Assembly: GCA_004353515.1 (NCBI GenBank)
Contig: SMNZ01000007.1
Coordinates: forward strand, 124,001 to 188,000
Direction of reading: 5' to 3'
DNA: 64,000 bases
From: Alteromonadaceae bacterium M269
Lineage (GTDB): Bacteria; Pseudomonadota; Gammaproteobacteria; Enterobacterales; Alteromonadaceae
Both the position numbers and the translations under genes were made by a program. Shown here piece by piece: positions 26,974 through 36,439 of this stretch (positions are counted from its first letter, which is position 1; each line of letters starts with the position of its first letter). The notes beneath the pieces are model-generated. The model ran no database searches. It was not told the DNA's origin and was given only the letters and a program-made list of their open reading frames with translations.

Positions 26974-28764
26974 ATGCAGTTATTAAAGAGCCAAATAAAA
27001 GTGTTAATTTTCTCTCAAAATCAAGATGAATTATCTTTTCTCACTCTTAACACAGAGAACATCACTTATTTTGAACAAGTCAAAGGCATACAAAAACAAC
27101 TCCGTTCTCAAAGCGCATCTGTCATATTTATCCATATCACAAATCAAGATTCGGAAAAGGCTGCAAAATCTATCGCTAAATATGTTCGTCAAAGCTTGGC
27201 AGACTCTAAAGCACGGCTGGTTATTTTAAATCCAGAGGAATACCCAGTTAATGAACTGGAGTTCATCGAGAATCTGCAGATTGATGAATTCATAAAAATA
27301 GGTGAAAAAGAGAATAATTTAGCCAATGTGCGAATCAACCGCATCATCAATTCAACACAAACGCAAGACGAGATATTAACGCAACAAGCAGCGCAGACTG
27401 AGCTATTGATGTCTGTTAATCGATTTACACGCCACAGGCAATCTATCCAGTCACTGATTCTCGAGTGTGCTGAGGCGCTTGGCGCATTTTGTTGCGCCAG
27501 CTCAGCAATTGTTGCATTAAGCTCCAAAGTTATTCCTGTGCAAATAAACGCAGAACAAAAACTTCTAACTGACGAAGAGCTAACTCAACTTAAAAATAAT
27601 GGTTTTAACGCGGTTATCGAACAATCCTTTAGCAGGACCTCGCCTAATATTGATTTGTTAACCAATGCTACACTAAATGATCAACTCAATACCTTGTGTG
27701 GCGAACCAATTGGTAGCTATTTAGTTTTTCCATTAACCGCCTACAGTAAAACCCTGGCGGTCATATTTTGCTTTATTGCCGATAGCAATATGCATCGCGT
27801 TTCAACCCAACATGTCAATGTGATGCGTGATACAGCCGAACAACTCCGATTGGTTATCGAGCGTCGTAGCGCAGAAAGTAAATTAAAATCGCAATATGCC
27901 AGACTAAAATCTGCCTTGTCTGAGCTTCAATCAACACAAGACCAGCTAGTACATGCTGAAAAAATGGCATCTGTTGGTCAGATGGCTGCCGGCATTGCAC
28001 ATGAGATTAATAACCCGCTAGCTTCTGTCCTCAGTAATTTTGATCCGCTCAGCGATTATGTCGTCACTTTAGTTAAGATGCTCGATTTGCATGATTCTTT
28101 GATGCAATCCATTGATCAACCAGAAGAACTGGAAAATCACGAAGCCCACCAGAATCTTCAATCATTTAAACAAGAGTCTGATCTGGATTTTGTTGTTGAT
28201 GATATCAAAGCGATCGTTAACGATTCCAGAGAAGGGTTACTCAGGGTAAGAGATATCATTAGCGATCTCAGTTGCTTTTCACACAAGCAGGAACTCGAAA
28301 AACGCCCTTTCAGTATTCATGATCTCTTTGATGAAACACTGCGGCTACTAATGCCTGAGATTGCTACCGATATACAAGTCACACACACAGTTAGCGTCGA
28401 GGAATCTTTAAACGCACATCGAGGCTTTATCCAACAAATACTGACGAATCTGATCAAAAATGCGTCCCATGCGCTCAGTGAAAACGATCAGAAAAGCGCG
28501 TCTAAAACGATAAATATCCAGGCGGAACGGCATGAGAACGAGGTGGTGATTTCTGTGCAAGACAATGGTCCTGGCATCAGCTCGGAGCTCAAAAAGCAGA
28601 TATTCAGTCCTTTCTTCACAACCAAAGAAGTAGGCCAAGGGACAGGGTTAGGGCTTTCTGTTTCGTACAGTTTAGCAAAAAAAATGGACGGTTCACTGTC
28701 ACTTGAAAGCGGCAAAAACGACACAACAAAGTTCGTATTACGTCTTCCCTTTAGCGAGGAGTAA
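26974..28764 (+). CDS. Hybrid-input sensor histidine kinase with GAF-like domain
   Basis: 596-residue cytoplasmic kinase without membrane segments. Residues 1-125 look like a degenerate receiver domain (IKVLIFSQNQDELSFL), about 150-300 a GAF-type sensor, 300-335 a coiled coil, then HisKA with the phospho-accepting histidine at residue 343 (GIAHEINNPLASVL). The HATPase domain shows the N box (LTNLIKNASHAL), G1 (DNGPGIS), F box (FSPFFTTKE) and G2 (GQGTGLGLS). No response regulator is adjacent. It is divergent from the BLUF photosensor gene, so a light-linked input is plausible but unproven. Confidence 0.9.
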   Translation: MQLLKSQIKVLIFSQNQDELSFLTLNTENITYFEQVKGIQKQLRSQSASVIFIHITNQDSEKAAKSIAKYVRQSLADSKARLVILNPEEYPVNELEFIENLQIDEFIKIGEKENNLANVRINRIINSTQTQDEILTQQAAQTELLMSVNRFTRHRQSIQSLILECAEALGAFCCASSAIVALSSKVIPVQINAEQKLLTDEELTQLKNNGFNAVIEQSFSRTSPNIDLLTNATLNDQLNTLCGEPIGSYLVFPLTAYSKTLAVIFCFIADSNMHRVSTQHVNVMRDTAEQLRLVIERRSAESKLKSQYARLKSALSELQSTQDQLVHAEKMASVGQMAAGIAHEINNPLASVLSNFDPLSDYVVTLVKMLDLHDSLMQSIDQPEELENHEAHQNLQSFKQESDLDFVVDDIKAIVNDSREGLLRVRDIISDLSCFSHKQELEKRPFSIHDLFDETLRLLMPEIATDIQVTHTVSVEESLNAHRGFIQQILTNLIKNASHALSENDQKSASKTINIQAERHENEVVISVQDNGPGISSELKKQIFSPFFTTKEVGQGTGLGLSVSYSLAKKMDGSLSLESGKNDTTKFVLRLPFSEE

Positions 28765-28873
28765 TAGAAACTAGCGCGCTAAACTGACTGTAAATTTAGC
28801 GTAAATTTTGTACTCCTTAGCTAGATAGGCGCTAATATAGTATTCACTGTTTAGTCGTTGCGATTGTGTGCCC

Positions 28874-30100
28874 ATGAAACTCCTATCCAAGCGTAGCTTT
28901 GTCCTCGCCCTATCCTTAGTTATGGCAACCACTTCTTTTGCAAATTCAGCTGATGAACTAGGAAAACAAGTGGTTGAAAGTACCTGCACGGCTTGCCACT
29001 CCATTAGAACCATTGCCAACAGTTCTGGCTACACCGAATCGCAATGGAAAGAGCTCACTTCAACCATGATCGACTTGTCTGCAAATCCTAAATTGCAGGA
29101 ACAAATCATGGGCTACTTAGCCAAACATTACCCTCCTAATGATCGTCGACAGTCGAAGATTATTGCAGGTGATGGGCAGGTATCATTTGAACAATGGCAA
29201 GTACCCACCTTAGGTCAACGCTCCCGCGATCCTATTGAAGCGGAGGACGGCACTTTGTGGTGGGCTGGTCAATGGGGAAATCTGATAGGCAGAATTAACC
29301 CCAAAACAGGTGAAATGAAGGAATACCCGCTACTGGCAAACAGCAAACCACATTCGGTTACTCTCGATGCACAGGGAAACGTTTGGTACACGGGCAACAA
29401 AAACGGAACCATAGGTAAGCTTGATATCAAGACAGAAGAGATAACGGTTTATCACATGCCAGACAAGGCAGCTAAAGACCCACATACTGCGATTTTTGCG
29501 CCAGACGGTATTCTTTGGTTCACCTTGCAGCACAGCAATATGTTAGGCCGACTTGATCCGAAAAGTGGCGATATTCAATTGAAAACCATGCCAACCCTCA
29601 ATTCTCGACCATACGGCATTAAGATAGATAAAGATGGAACACCTTGGGTTGCCTGCAATGGGCACAACTGCTTAGCCAAGATAAATACCGAAACATTCGA
29701 AATCACTGAAATCAACCTTCCAAACAACAGAACGAAAGTGAGAAGACTAGATATCGATGACCAAGGTAATATTTGGTACGTCAACTCGTCTCGCGGAAGA
29801 TTGGGACGATATAACCCGAAGACTGGTGACATTAAAGAATGGCCTTCACCTAGCGGCGACAAAGCTCATCCTTACGCAATCGTCATTGTCGACGGCGTAG
29901 TTTGGTACAACGAGTCCGGCAAAAGACCAGATGCATTAGTGAGATTTGATCCAAAAAGTGAAACATTCCAAAGCTGGCCAATTCCCTCGGGTAATGTTTA
30001 TGCGGGCATTATCAGGCATATGCGCTCAACTCAGGATGGCAAGCTGCTTATTCACCAAAGTAGTACTAATCGCATTATGAAGGTCACCTATTCGCCTTAG
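28874..30100 (+). CDS. Cytochrome c fused to Vgb/NHL-like beta-propeller
   Basis: About 408 residues with a signal peptide ending near residue 24 (TTSFANSADE). A single heme-binding CTACH motif begins at residue 38, in a short c-type cytochrome domain (to about 95). It is followed by a six-bladed propeller of the virginiamycin B lyase / NHL type (LWWAGQWGNLIGRINPKTGE; NVWYTGNKNGTIGKLDIKTE). Exported, so a periplasmic electron-transfer or sugar/alcohol dehydrogenase-associated role is possible. ATG at 28874 is chosen over a GTG two codons upstream because the signal peptide fits. Confidence 0.85.
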   Translation: MKLLSKRSFVLALSLVMATTSFANSADELGKQVVESTCTACHSIRTIANSSGYTESQWKELTSTMIDLSANPKLQEQIMGYLAKHYPPNDRRQSKIIAGDGQVSFEQWQVPTLGQRSRDPIEAEDGTLWWAGQWGNLIGRINPKTGEMKEYPLLANSKPHSVTLDAQGNVWYTGNKNGTIGKLDIKTEEITVYHMPDKAAKDPHTAIFAPDGILWFTLQHSNMLGRLDPKSGDIQLKTMPTLNSRPYGIKIDKDGTPWVACNGHNCLAKINTETFEITEINLPNNRTKVRRLDIDDQGNIWYVNSSRGRLGRYNPKTGDIKEWPSPSGDKAHPYAIVIVDGVVWYNESGKRPDALVRFDPKSETFQSWPIPSGNVYAGIIRHMRSTQDGKLLIHQSSTNRIMKVTYSP

Positions 30101-30209
30101 AGTATATTGACCTTTGCTGCCCCCCTAAAGCAATAAAAACCTTTTTAACACTGTAACTGGCATAGTTGTTGTAACCAGCTAAACATATAGAAAAACATCC
30201 AGGTTCACT

Positions 30210-31994
30210 GTGAACCATTATCGGGCTTTTTTTGACACTATGTTTAGCGAATTTGTCAGTAAACATGCACTCTCCGGCGACTTTATTGCTTCTGTTGATG
30301 CACATTATCGCCCGCTCTGTGAGCGCACCAAAACGCACCAAAACAGTGCAAGAAAGCCACTATTTGTTGGAATCAATGGAAGCCAAGGCTCTGGGAAATC
30401 AACCCTAGCCGATTTCATCAAAGAGTACCTTTCATCAACCTATAAGCTTAATGTTGTTGTCATCTCTCTTGATGACTTTTATTTTGATCAGAAAAAGCGC
30501 CAAGAACTGGCAGAGGATGTTCATCCACTACTAGCAACACGCGGTGTACCCGGTACACATGATACGGCTTGCATGAGTCATGTATTTGAACAGTTGCGCC
30601 GTCAAGATAACGACATTCGTATTCCGAGATTTAACAAAGCTACTGACAACCCTTTTCCGAAAGAGCAGTGGTCCATTGTCACTTCAAAAACCGACATTGT
30701 GATAGTCGAGGGCTGGTGCTGGGGAGTCAATTCACAAACTCAGGATCAACTTGATGCACCAATCAATCAACTTGAAGCCGAACACGATGCCAGCGGTTTG
30801 TGGCGATATTATGTTAATCAGCAGCTTCATCAACATTATCAACCGCTGTACCAATACTTCGACTACTGGATCATGCTCAAAGCGCCCTCTTTTAGAGATG
30901 TCTATGCATGGCGCTTAGAACAAGAAACAAAACTTAAAGATAAAGTTGGAACAGCTGGGAACACAGGCATTATGTCGCCTGAGCAAATAAAACGCTTTAT
31001 CCAGTATTACGAGAGGCTAACTAAACATTCACTTAAAACTGTCCCCTCAAGGTGCAATGACCTATTCGAACTGGATGCTAAGCGGGCGATAGTCAAACAT
31101 ACTCAAAAACCTAGCAATTCCGGGCAAACAAGCACTCAATACCTAATATATACCGATATGGATGGGACTTTGCTCGACCATCACACCTACAGCTTTGCAC
31201 CAGCATGGTGCACTCTCAAAAAGCTAAAAGAGAGCAATACACCTGTCATCCCAAACACCAGTAAAACCTTTGCTGAGCTAGCTGAAATGAGAGAAGCGCT
31301 AGAGCTTGGTACGCCCTTTATTGTCGAAAATGGTGCCGCGGTCTACATTCCTAAAGGTCACTTCAACAACCAACCTGAAGGTACCGAGGAGAAAGGTGAT
31401 TACTGGGTAAAAGCTTTTTCTGAACCTCGTTCAACCTGGTTACAACTCCTAGAACAACTGCGGCCTGAATTTGACGGATGTTTTACCCACTTCGCTCAAA
31501 TGACTATAGCCGATATCGTTAAAGCGACGGGATTATCCAACCATAACGCAACACTCGCCTCTCAAAGAGAATACAGCGAGCCTATCCTATGGTTAGATGA
31601 TGAAGAAACGAAAACTCGGTTCGTCCAAGCCATAAAGGATCGCGGCACAACACCTATTCAAGGAGGACGCTTTTTACACCTTTCGAGTAGCAGTAACAAA
31701 GGCTTGGCCATGAAATGGCTAACCGACCAATATAAGAAGTCGAATCCGAACTATGCATTCACATCCATTGCTTTAGGTGATGGTCAGAATGATGTCGCCA
31801 TGCTGGAGATGGCTGATATCGCCATAAGAATTATTTCACCTGTTAACCCACTACCCACATTAGAGAGAAAAAGCGGCGTAATAACCAGCCAATCTGAAGG
31901 GCCTCAAGGCTGGTCAGAATGTATAGAAGAACTGGTGTTTAAACCACTGCAATCATCGTTTTCATCCGGTTTAAGCACGTATCACAGAAAATAG
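30210..31994 (+). CDS. Fusion of D-glycerate 3-kinase-like P-loop kinase and HAD-type glucosyl/mannosyl-3-phosphoglycerate phosphatase
   Basis: 594 residues with two enzymes. Residues about 40-290 are a P-loop kinase with Walker A GSQGSGKST and RGVPGTHDT, FNKATDNPFP and EGWCWGVN, the pattern of plant-type D-glycerate 3-kinase. Residues about 315-590 are a HAD phosphatase of the mannosyl-3-phosphoglycerate phosphatase family (YTDMDGTLLDHHTY; NTSKTFAELAEM; VENGAAVYIP; ALGDGQNDVAMLE). The kinase would return glycerate to 3-phosphoglycerate and the phosphatase would finish glucosylglycerate synthesis. The start is GTG at 30210; an ATG at 30240 is also possible. Operon with gpgS and the phosphorylase. 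Confidence 0.87.
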   Translation: MNHYRAFFDTMFSEFVSKHALSGDFIASVDAHYRPLCERTKTHQNSARKPLFVGINGSQGSGKSTLADFIKEYLSSTYKLNVVVISLDDFYFDQKKRQELAEDVHPLLATRGVPGTHDTACMSHVFEQLRRQDNDIRIPRFNKATDNPFPKEQWSIVTSKTDIVIVEGWCWGVNSQTQDQLDAPINQLEAEHDASGLWRYYVNQQLHQHYQPLYQYFDYWIMLKAPSFRDVYAWRLEQETKLKDKVGTAGNTGIMSPEQIKRFIQYYERLTKHSLKTVPSRCNDLFELDAKRAIVKHTQKPSNSGQTSTQYLIYTDMDGTLLDHHTYSFAPAWCTLKKLKESNTPVIPNTSKTFAELAEMREALELGTPFIVENGAAVYIPKGHFNNQPEGTEEKGDYWVKAFSEPRSTWLQLLEQLRPEFDGCFTHFAQMTIADIVKATGLSNHNATLASQREYSEPILWLDDEETKTRFVQAIKDRGTTPIQGGRFLHLSSSSNKGLAMKWLTDQYKKSNPNYAFTSIALGDGQNDVAMLEMADIAIRIISPVNPLPTLERKSGVITSQSEGPQGWSECIEELVFKPLQSSFSSGLSTYHRK

Positions 31995-32006
31995 TTAGGA
32001 GATTAC

Positions 32007-33233
32007 ATGGCAGATTTTTATCAAAATGGCATTGTGACAACACTTCACAACTTATCCGACAGGCCAATAGAAGAACTGGAACAAGAGCTACTCAAATTCT
32101 CTAAATCTCGTCCTATGGCTTTGATCCTCCCGTCACTTTTTTCAGAACTCGAAGGCAAAGCTTTACCTCACATTATCGAGCAAATTTGCGATGTTCCTTA
32201 TCTATCTCAGATTGTTATTGGCTTGGACAGAGCCGATTTAGAGCAATACAAACACGCACTAAAGTTCTTCAGTAAATTGCCGCAAGACCACTGCATCCTC
32301 TGGAACGACGGACCAAGACTTAAAGCATTAGATGCCAAACTGGACGAACTAGGCTTAGCTCCTAAAGAACTCGGGAAAGGCCGTAACGTTTGGTACTGCA
32401 TGGGTTATATATTGGCGACAGGCAAAGCAGAATCTGTGGCCTTACATGATTGCGATATATTGACCTATGACAGAAGCTTATTAGCCAGACTTATCTACCC
32501 CGTTGCTAATCCTCAGTTTAACTATGAGTTCTGCAAGGGTTATTACGCTCGCGTTGCGCACGGCAAAGTTAACGGGCGAGTATCACGTTTGCTTGTCACG
32601 CCACTTATTAGAGCACTCACAAAAGTGGTAGGACACAACCAATACTTATCCTATATGGACAGCTTCCGATACCCATTAGCCGGTGAGTTCTCATTCCGCC
32701 GCGATGTGCTTAACGATATCCGCATTCCCAGTGATTGGGGATTAGAGATAGGCGTGTTATCTGAAATGCAGCGCAATTACTCCAACAACAGGTTGTGCCA
32801 GGCGGATATCGCCAAAACCTACGATCACAAGCATCAAGACTTGTCAGCAGATAACGATCAAGGTGGCCTATCCAAAATGTCGATCGATATCACCAAAGCA
32901 CTGATCCGAAAGCTAGCGACACAAGGCCAAACCTTCAGTAACGAAACGTTCCGTTCATTAAAAGCCACTTATTATCGTATCGCGTTAGATTTCATCGAAA
33001 CCTATAACAATGACGCGATTATGAATGGCCTAACGCTCGATATTCACAACGAAGAAAGAGCTGTTGAGCTATTTGCCAGTAACATCATGAAAGCAGGTGA
33101 AAGCTTTTTAGAAAACCCAATGGACACGCCTTTTATCCCAAGCTGGAACCGTGTTGTTAGCGCTATGCCTGACGTACTCGAACAGCTCAAAGATGCTGTT
33201 GAACAAGACTTTTTAGAATTTAATGCAAGTTAA
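32007..33233 (+). CDS. gpgS: Glucosyl-3-phosphoglycerate synthase (GpgS-type)
   Basis: 408-residue GT-A glycosyltransferase that joins NDP-glucose to D-3-phosphoglycerate. The family pattern is visible: ALILPSLFSELEGKALP at the N-terminus, GKGRNVWYCMGYILATGK, and a metal-binding DCD triad in VALHDCDILTYDRSL. An AGGAGA ribosome site is 12 bases after the fusion gene stop, so the genes are co-transcribed. It supplies the substrate for the phosphatase half of the upstream fusion protein. Whether glucose or mannose is used cannot be told from sequence alone; the neighbouring GH13 phosphorylase favours glucose. Confidence 0.88.
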   Translation: MADFYQNGIVTTLHNLSDRPIEELEQELLKFSKSRPMALILPSLFSELEGKALPHIIEQICDVPYLSQIVIGLDRADLEQYKHALKFFSKLPQDHCILWNDGPRLKALDAKLDELGLAPKELGKGRNVWYCMGYILATGKAESVALHDCDILTYDRSLLARLIYPVANPQFNYEFCKGYYARVAHGKVNGRVSRLLVTPLIRALTKVVGHNQYLSYMDSFRYPLAGEFSFRRDVLNDIRIPSDWGLEIGVLSEMQRNYSNNRLCQADIAKTYDHKHQDLSADNDQGGLSKMSIDITKALIRKLATQGQTFSNETFRSLKATYYRIALDFIETYNNDAIMNGLTLDIHNEERAVELFASNIMKAGESFLENPMDTPFIPSWNRVVSAMPDVLEQLKDAVEQDFLEFNAS

Positions 33234-33248
33234 GGTCAGTTTATTTCT

Positions 33249-35006
33249 ATGCTAACAACGTACGAGCAACTTATTGAGAGAGTGGAGCATCATCTCCAAG
33301 TTATATACAAAGATGTTGATATTGGCACGTCGATTATTGCGCTGTGTAATCAACTATTGGAAACGATGCGAATAAACCAGCCTGACTCGGTGCTTACTCC
33401 CAAACGTCATCACAATAATTGGGATCAAACCAATGTGATGCTCATTACTTATGGCGATAGCATAGAAAAAGCAGGCGAAAAACCGCTTCATACCCTGCAT
33501 GATTTCCTCAATACATATTGTAAGGACACCATCAGCAGCGTTCATATTCTGCCGTTCTTCCCATACAGCTCGGATGACGGTTTCTCAGTGATCGACTATT
33601 CCAGCATTAACGAGTCTTTAGGTGATTGGAAGGATATAGAGTCCATCACTGACGACTTTCGGTTGATGTCAGATATTGTCATCAATCACTGCTCGTCTCG
33701 CAGTGCTTGGTTTAATAATTTCATTAAAGGCGAAGGCGTTGGCAGTGACTTTTTTTATACTGCATCACTTTCAGACGACCTTTCTCAAGTCGTCAGGCCC
33801 CGAACATCTGATTTACTCAGACCAACAGTCACGCCCTGGGGTGAAAAGCATGTTTGGTGCACCTTCAGCCATGATCAGGTCGATTTTGATTTCAGAAACA
33901 CCGAGGTCCTCAATACCTTTGTTTCAATTATTCGACAATATTTAGATGCGGGAATCCGAGTCTTCCGCTTAGATGCCATCGCCTTTTTATGGAAGGAAAT
34001 AGGCACTTCATGCATCAACTTACCCCAGACACATGAAGTGGTTCGTCTGCTAAGAACCTTAATCGAACACACTGTCGACGATGCAGTTATCATCACAGAA
34101 ACCAACATACCGAATAGGCAAAACCTCAGCTACTTCGGCAATGCCAATGAAGCACATGGTATCTATAACTTTTCTCTGCCCCCGCTGCTTATCAATACGT
34201 TAATCACTGGCTCTAGTCAGCACTTAAAATCCTGGATGTGCAGCATGCCACCTGCGCAAAACGGCACCTTCTTTTTCAACTTTATTGCCTCACATGATGG
34301 TATTGGTTTGCGTCCCGCGGAAGGACTATTGAATGACGAAGAACTCAATACCTTAACCAATACCATGAAAAACTTCGGTGGGCTTATTTCATGGCGAAAA
34401 TCTGAAGGAGGAGAACAACGTGCCTATGAAATCAATATTGCTTTGTACGACGCCTTACAAGGGACCACTAAAGGTCCTGATAAATGGGGATTAGAGCGTT
34501 TCGTCGGTGCTCACGCCATTATGTTTGGCATGGAAGGCATTCCTGGACTTTATATCCATAGCTTAGTCGGAACAGGAAATGACTACGAAAAAGTCCAGAA
34601 CACCAGCCACAATCGTTCAATCAACAGGCATAAATGGGATTATCAGGCATTAACCGAGCAGCTTGATTCGAAATACAGCCAACACCATAAAGTTTATAAG
34701 CGTATTAGCCATTTATTGTCTATAAGGAAAAAGCACGGTGCATTTCACCCCAACGCCACGCAATTTACCTTACAACTGAATGACGAGCTCTTTGGATTTT
34801 GGCGTCAAAGCCTGGATAGAAGGCAGAGTATCTTCTGCATTTACAATGTCACGGACCAACCTCAAACCTTATGCTTGAGTGATTTAAACCTTATTGGCAC
34901 CGACTCATGGATAGATTTAATCAGCGAAAGAAGTATCACCTTTGAAGACCAAGAGCTGACGCTTTCACCTTACCAAAGTTTGTGGATATCAAATATTGAT
35001 GATTAA
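33249..35006 (+). CDS. GH13 sucrose-phosphorylase-like enzyme, likely glucosylglycerate phosphorylase
   Basis: 585-residue (beta/alpha)8 amylase-family enzyme of the GH13_18 sucrose phosphorylase type. The catalytic residues are seen in order: nucleophile Asp in [13 protein letters not shown], acid/base Glu in [12 protein letters not shown], and the transition-state Asp in [11 protein letters not shown]. Its place after the glycerate kinase-phosphatase fusion and gpgS points to phosphorolysis of glucosylglycerate to glucose 1-phosphate and glycerate, with glycerate then recycled by the upstream kinase domain. The substrate assignment rests on context, since sequence alone would also allow sucrose phosphorylase. 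Confidence 0.85.
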   Translation: MLTTYEQLIERVEHHLQVIYKDVDIGTSIIALCNQLLETMRINQPDSVLTPKRHHNNWDQTNVMLITYGDSIEKAGEKPLHTLHDFLNTYCKDTISSVHILPFFPYSSDDGFSVIDYSSINESLGDWKDIESITDDFRLMSDIVINHCSSRSAWFNNFIKGEGVGSDFFYTASLSDDLSQVVRPRTSDLLRPTVTPWGEKHVWCTFSHDQVDFDFRNTEVLNTFVSIIRQYLDAGIRVFRLDAIAFLWKEIGTSCINLPQTHEVVRLLRTLIEHTVDDAVIITETNIPNRQNLSYFGNANEAHGIYNFSLPPLLINTLITGSSQHLKSWMCSMPPAQNGTFFFNFIASHDGIGLRPAEGLLNDEELNTLTNTMKNFGGLISWRKSEGGEQRAYEINIALYDALQGTTKGPDKWGLERFVGAHAIMFGMEGIPGLYIHSLVGTGNDYEKVQNTSHNRSINRHKWDYQALTEQLDSKYSQHHKVYKRISHLLSIRKKHGAFHPNATQFTLQLNDELFGFWRQSLDRRQSIFCIYNVTDQPQTLCLSDLNLIGTDSWIDLISERSITFEDQELTLSPYQSLWISNIDD

Positions 35007-35087
35007 GCCTACAAATGCAGCACCCGCACAACATAGCTCCGCGTTCAAATGAATAGATGTTGATGCAGTTATCAGAAGCTGAAGCAA

Positions 35088-35543
35088 CTACAAACCCAAG
35101 TATTGGCAAACTGCACTCCAGGTAGGAAAGGCTTCAGTACCAAACTGAATAAATTCACCGTCAAAATGCTCTTGTCCGCGACCTGACGCATTATCGTCAA
35201 TCAACAACTCCCCTTTTAACAAAGCTTTGTTGGGGCTGATAATCAGCTTTTCGGTAAACTCGATGCCAAAGTACTTTTCAATCCAGACGCGTTTTTCTGT
35301 ATAACACAGGGGATTCATTGTCGAAGGCGCAGTCAGTATGTAAGGCTCATACTCCTCCGCCGAAATCAGCTTATTAACACTTTCGATGGCTCCGTCAATA
35401 GGCAGTAAATTAGCGTAAAAGCCATATTGAGATTGGGGATAGGCTACTTCTGGGGTTGCCTTCAACGCTTGATTAAAAGCTGCAGAATAGTCACACAACA
35501 CATCGTCCATATCAATATAAACAACCTTATGCTGACTCATCAT
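35088..35543 (-). CDS. HAD-family 5'(3')-deoxyribonucleotidase-like protein
   Basis: 151 residues, a small cytosolic nucleotidase of the NT5C type. The nucleophile motif VYIDMDDVLCDYSAAFN is at the N-terminus, the middle motif is ILTAPS (with the Ser/Thr role), and the acidic motif LLIDDNASG is near residue 120. The start ATG overlaps the NrtR stop (ATGATG and TGA), so the two are translated from one transcript. In the NAD context it may dephosphorylate a nucleotide such as NMN, but classical members act on dNMPs; the substrate is not fixed by sequence. Confidence 0.8.
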   Translation of the reverse strand: MMSQHKVVYIDMDDVLCDYSAAFNQALKATPEVAYPQSQYGFYANLLPIDGAIESVNKLISAEEYEPYILTAPSTMNPLCYTEKRVWIEKYFGIEFTEKLIISPNKALLKGELLIDDNASGRGQEHFDGEFIQFGTEAFPTWSAVCQYLGL

Positions 35544-36235
35544 GCACCGCTTAGATTGCGTTCAAAGTTAACGATATCAACGCCTTCCTTAACCTTATAT
35601 AGCTGCGCTAACCGCCCACCCGATTTCACTTTTTCATCAACAGTCTCGAACATATCGGCTGCTTCTATGCGCCTGATAAGACTCTTTCTCTGAATCGTCT
35701 TCCCGATAATCGTTTCAATCACAGATTTGAGCTGCCCAACGGTAAAATATTCAGGTAAACAGTAAACCGGAATCATCGAGTAGAGCGTTTTTTGCTGCAG
35801 GCGCTCTTGAGCTTGCTTGATAATCAACTTGTGGTCGAAAGCAACAGCTAAGCTCTCAATCTGATTGATACCAATCCACTGTGCTTCGTCGACAGTATCA
35901 ATTCGGGAAGACACTTCTTGTTCAGCGATCAGAGCAAAATAAACCAGTGTGACGCTAAAGCCACGCGGATCCCGACTAATCCCTGAAAACACTTGTAGCT
36001 GTTCTAGGTACTGCGGCTTAGCTCCTGTTTTTTCCTTGAGCTTCCTCAGTGCAGTCATATCCGTTGTATCGTCTCTATCTACATCGACAAAGCCACCAGG
36101 TAATCCCCACCGTCCAGAAAAAGGCTCATTTGAGCGTTTCACCATGAGCACTTTTAACTGCTCATCTTTTACCGTGAAAAGTACGCTATCGACGGTAAAA
36201 AGTGGGTTCTTAAAGTCGTTAATATCATATTCCAT
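35540..36235 (-). CDS. nrtR: NrtR-family Nudix-related regulator of NAD metabolism
   Basis: About 231 residues with an N-terminal Nudix-like domain and a C-terminal winged-helix domain. The start region FTVDSVLFTVKDEQLKVLMV and GRWGLPGGFVDVDRDDT match NrtR. The Nudix catalytic box is degenerate (LRKLKEKTG in place of REXXEE), as expected for a regulator that has lost hydrolase activity. ATG at 36235 is chosen over a TTG 21 bases upstream. It is divergent from the prs-nadV operon, with three TGTC-N5-GACA sites in the spacer, and should repress it in response to ADP-ribose-type ligands. Confidence 0.88.
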   Translation of the reverse strand: MEYDINDFKNPLFTVDSVLFTVKDEQLKVLMVKRSNEPFSGRWGLPGGFVDVDRDDTTDMTALRKLKEKTGAKPQYLEQLQVFSGISRDPRGFSVTLVYFALIAEQEVSSRIDTVDEAQWIGINQIESLAVAFDHKLIIKQAQERLQQKTLYSMIPVYCLPEYFTVGQLKSVIETIIGKTIQRKSLIRRIEAADMFETVDEKVKSGGRLAQLYKVKEGVDIVNFERNLSGA

Positions 36236-36260
36236 GATTGCTATATCAAAGCTCAATTAA

Positions 36261-36406
36261 TGTCTTAATGACACTCTAATTCAATTCACGGCTTATAGCA
36301 ATTTAAACACTCTAACCAGCCGAAAACCAAAATAATGTCAAAAAGACACAAATAAAACTTGATCAGCCAAATTTAACTTGCTAGATTAAAAGTGTCACTG
36401 AGACAC
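36261..36406. promoter_or_regulatory. Three candidate NrtR operators (TGTC-N5-GACA)
   Basis: The divergent nrtR/prs spacer contains three copies of the same palindrome type: TGTCTTAATGACA (36261-36273), TGTCAAAAAGACA (36336-36348) and GTGTCACTGAGACAC (36392-36406). Spacing between centres is about 75 and 57 bases. All three are seen directly. Binding by NrtR is inferred from position and from the known habit of this family to use divergent palindromes. Confidence 0.7.
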
Positions 36407-36439
36407 AATATTAAATTTAACGAAACAAGTGAGGAAAAA

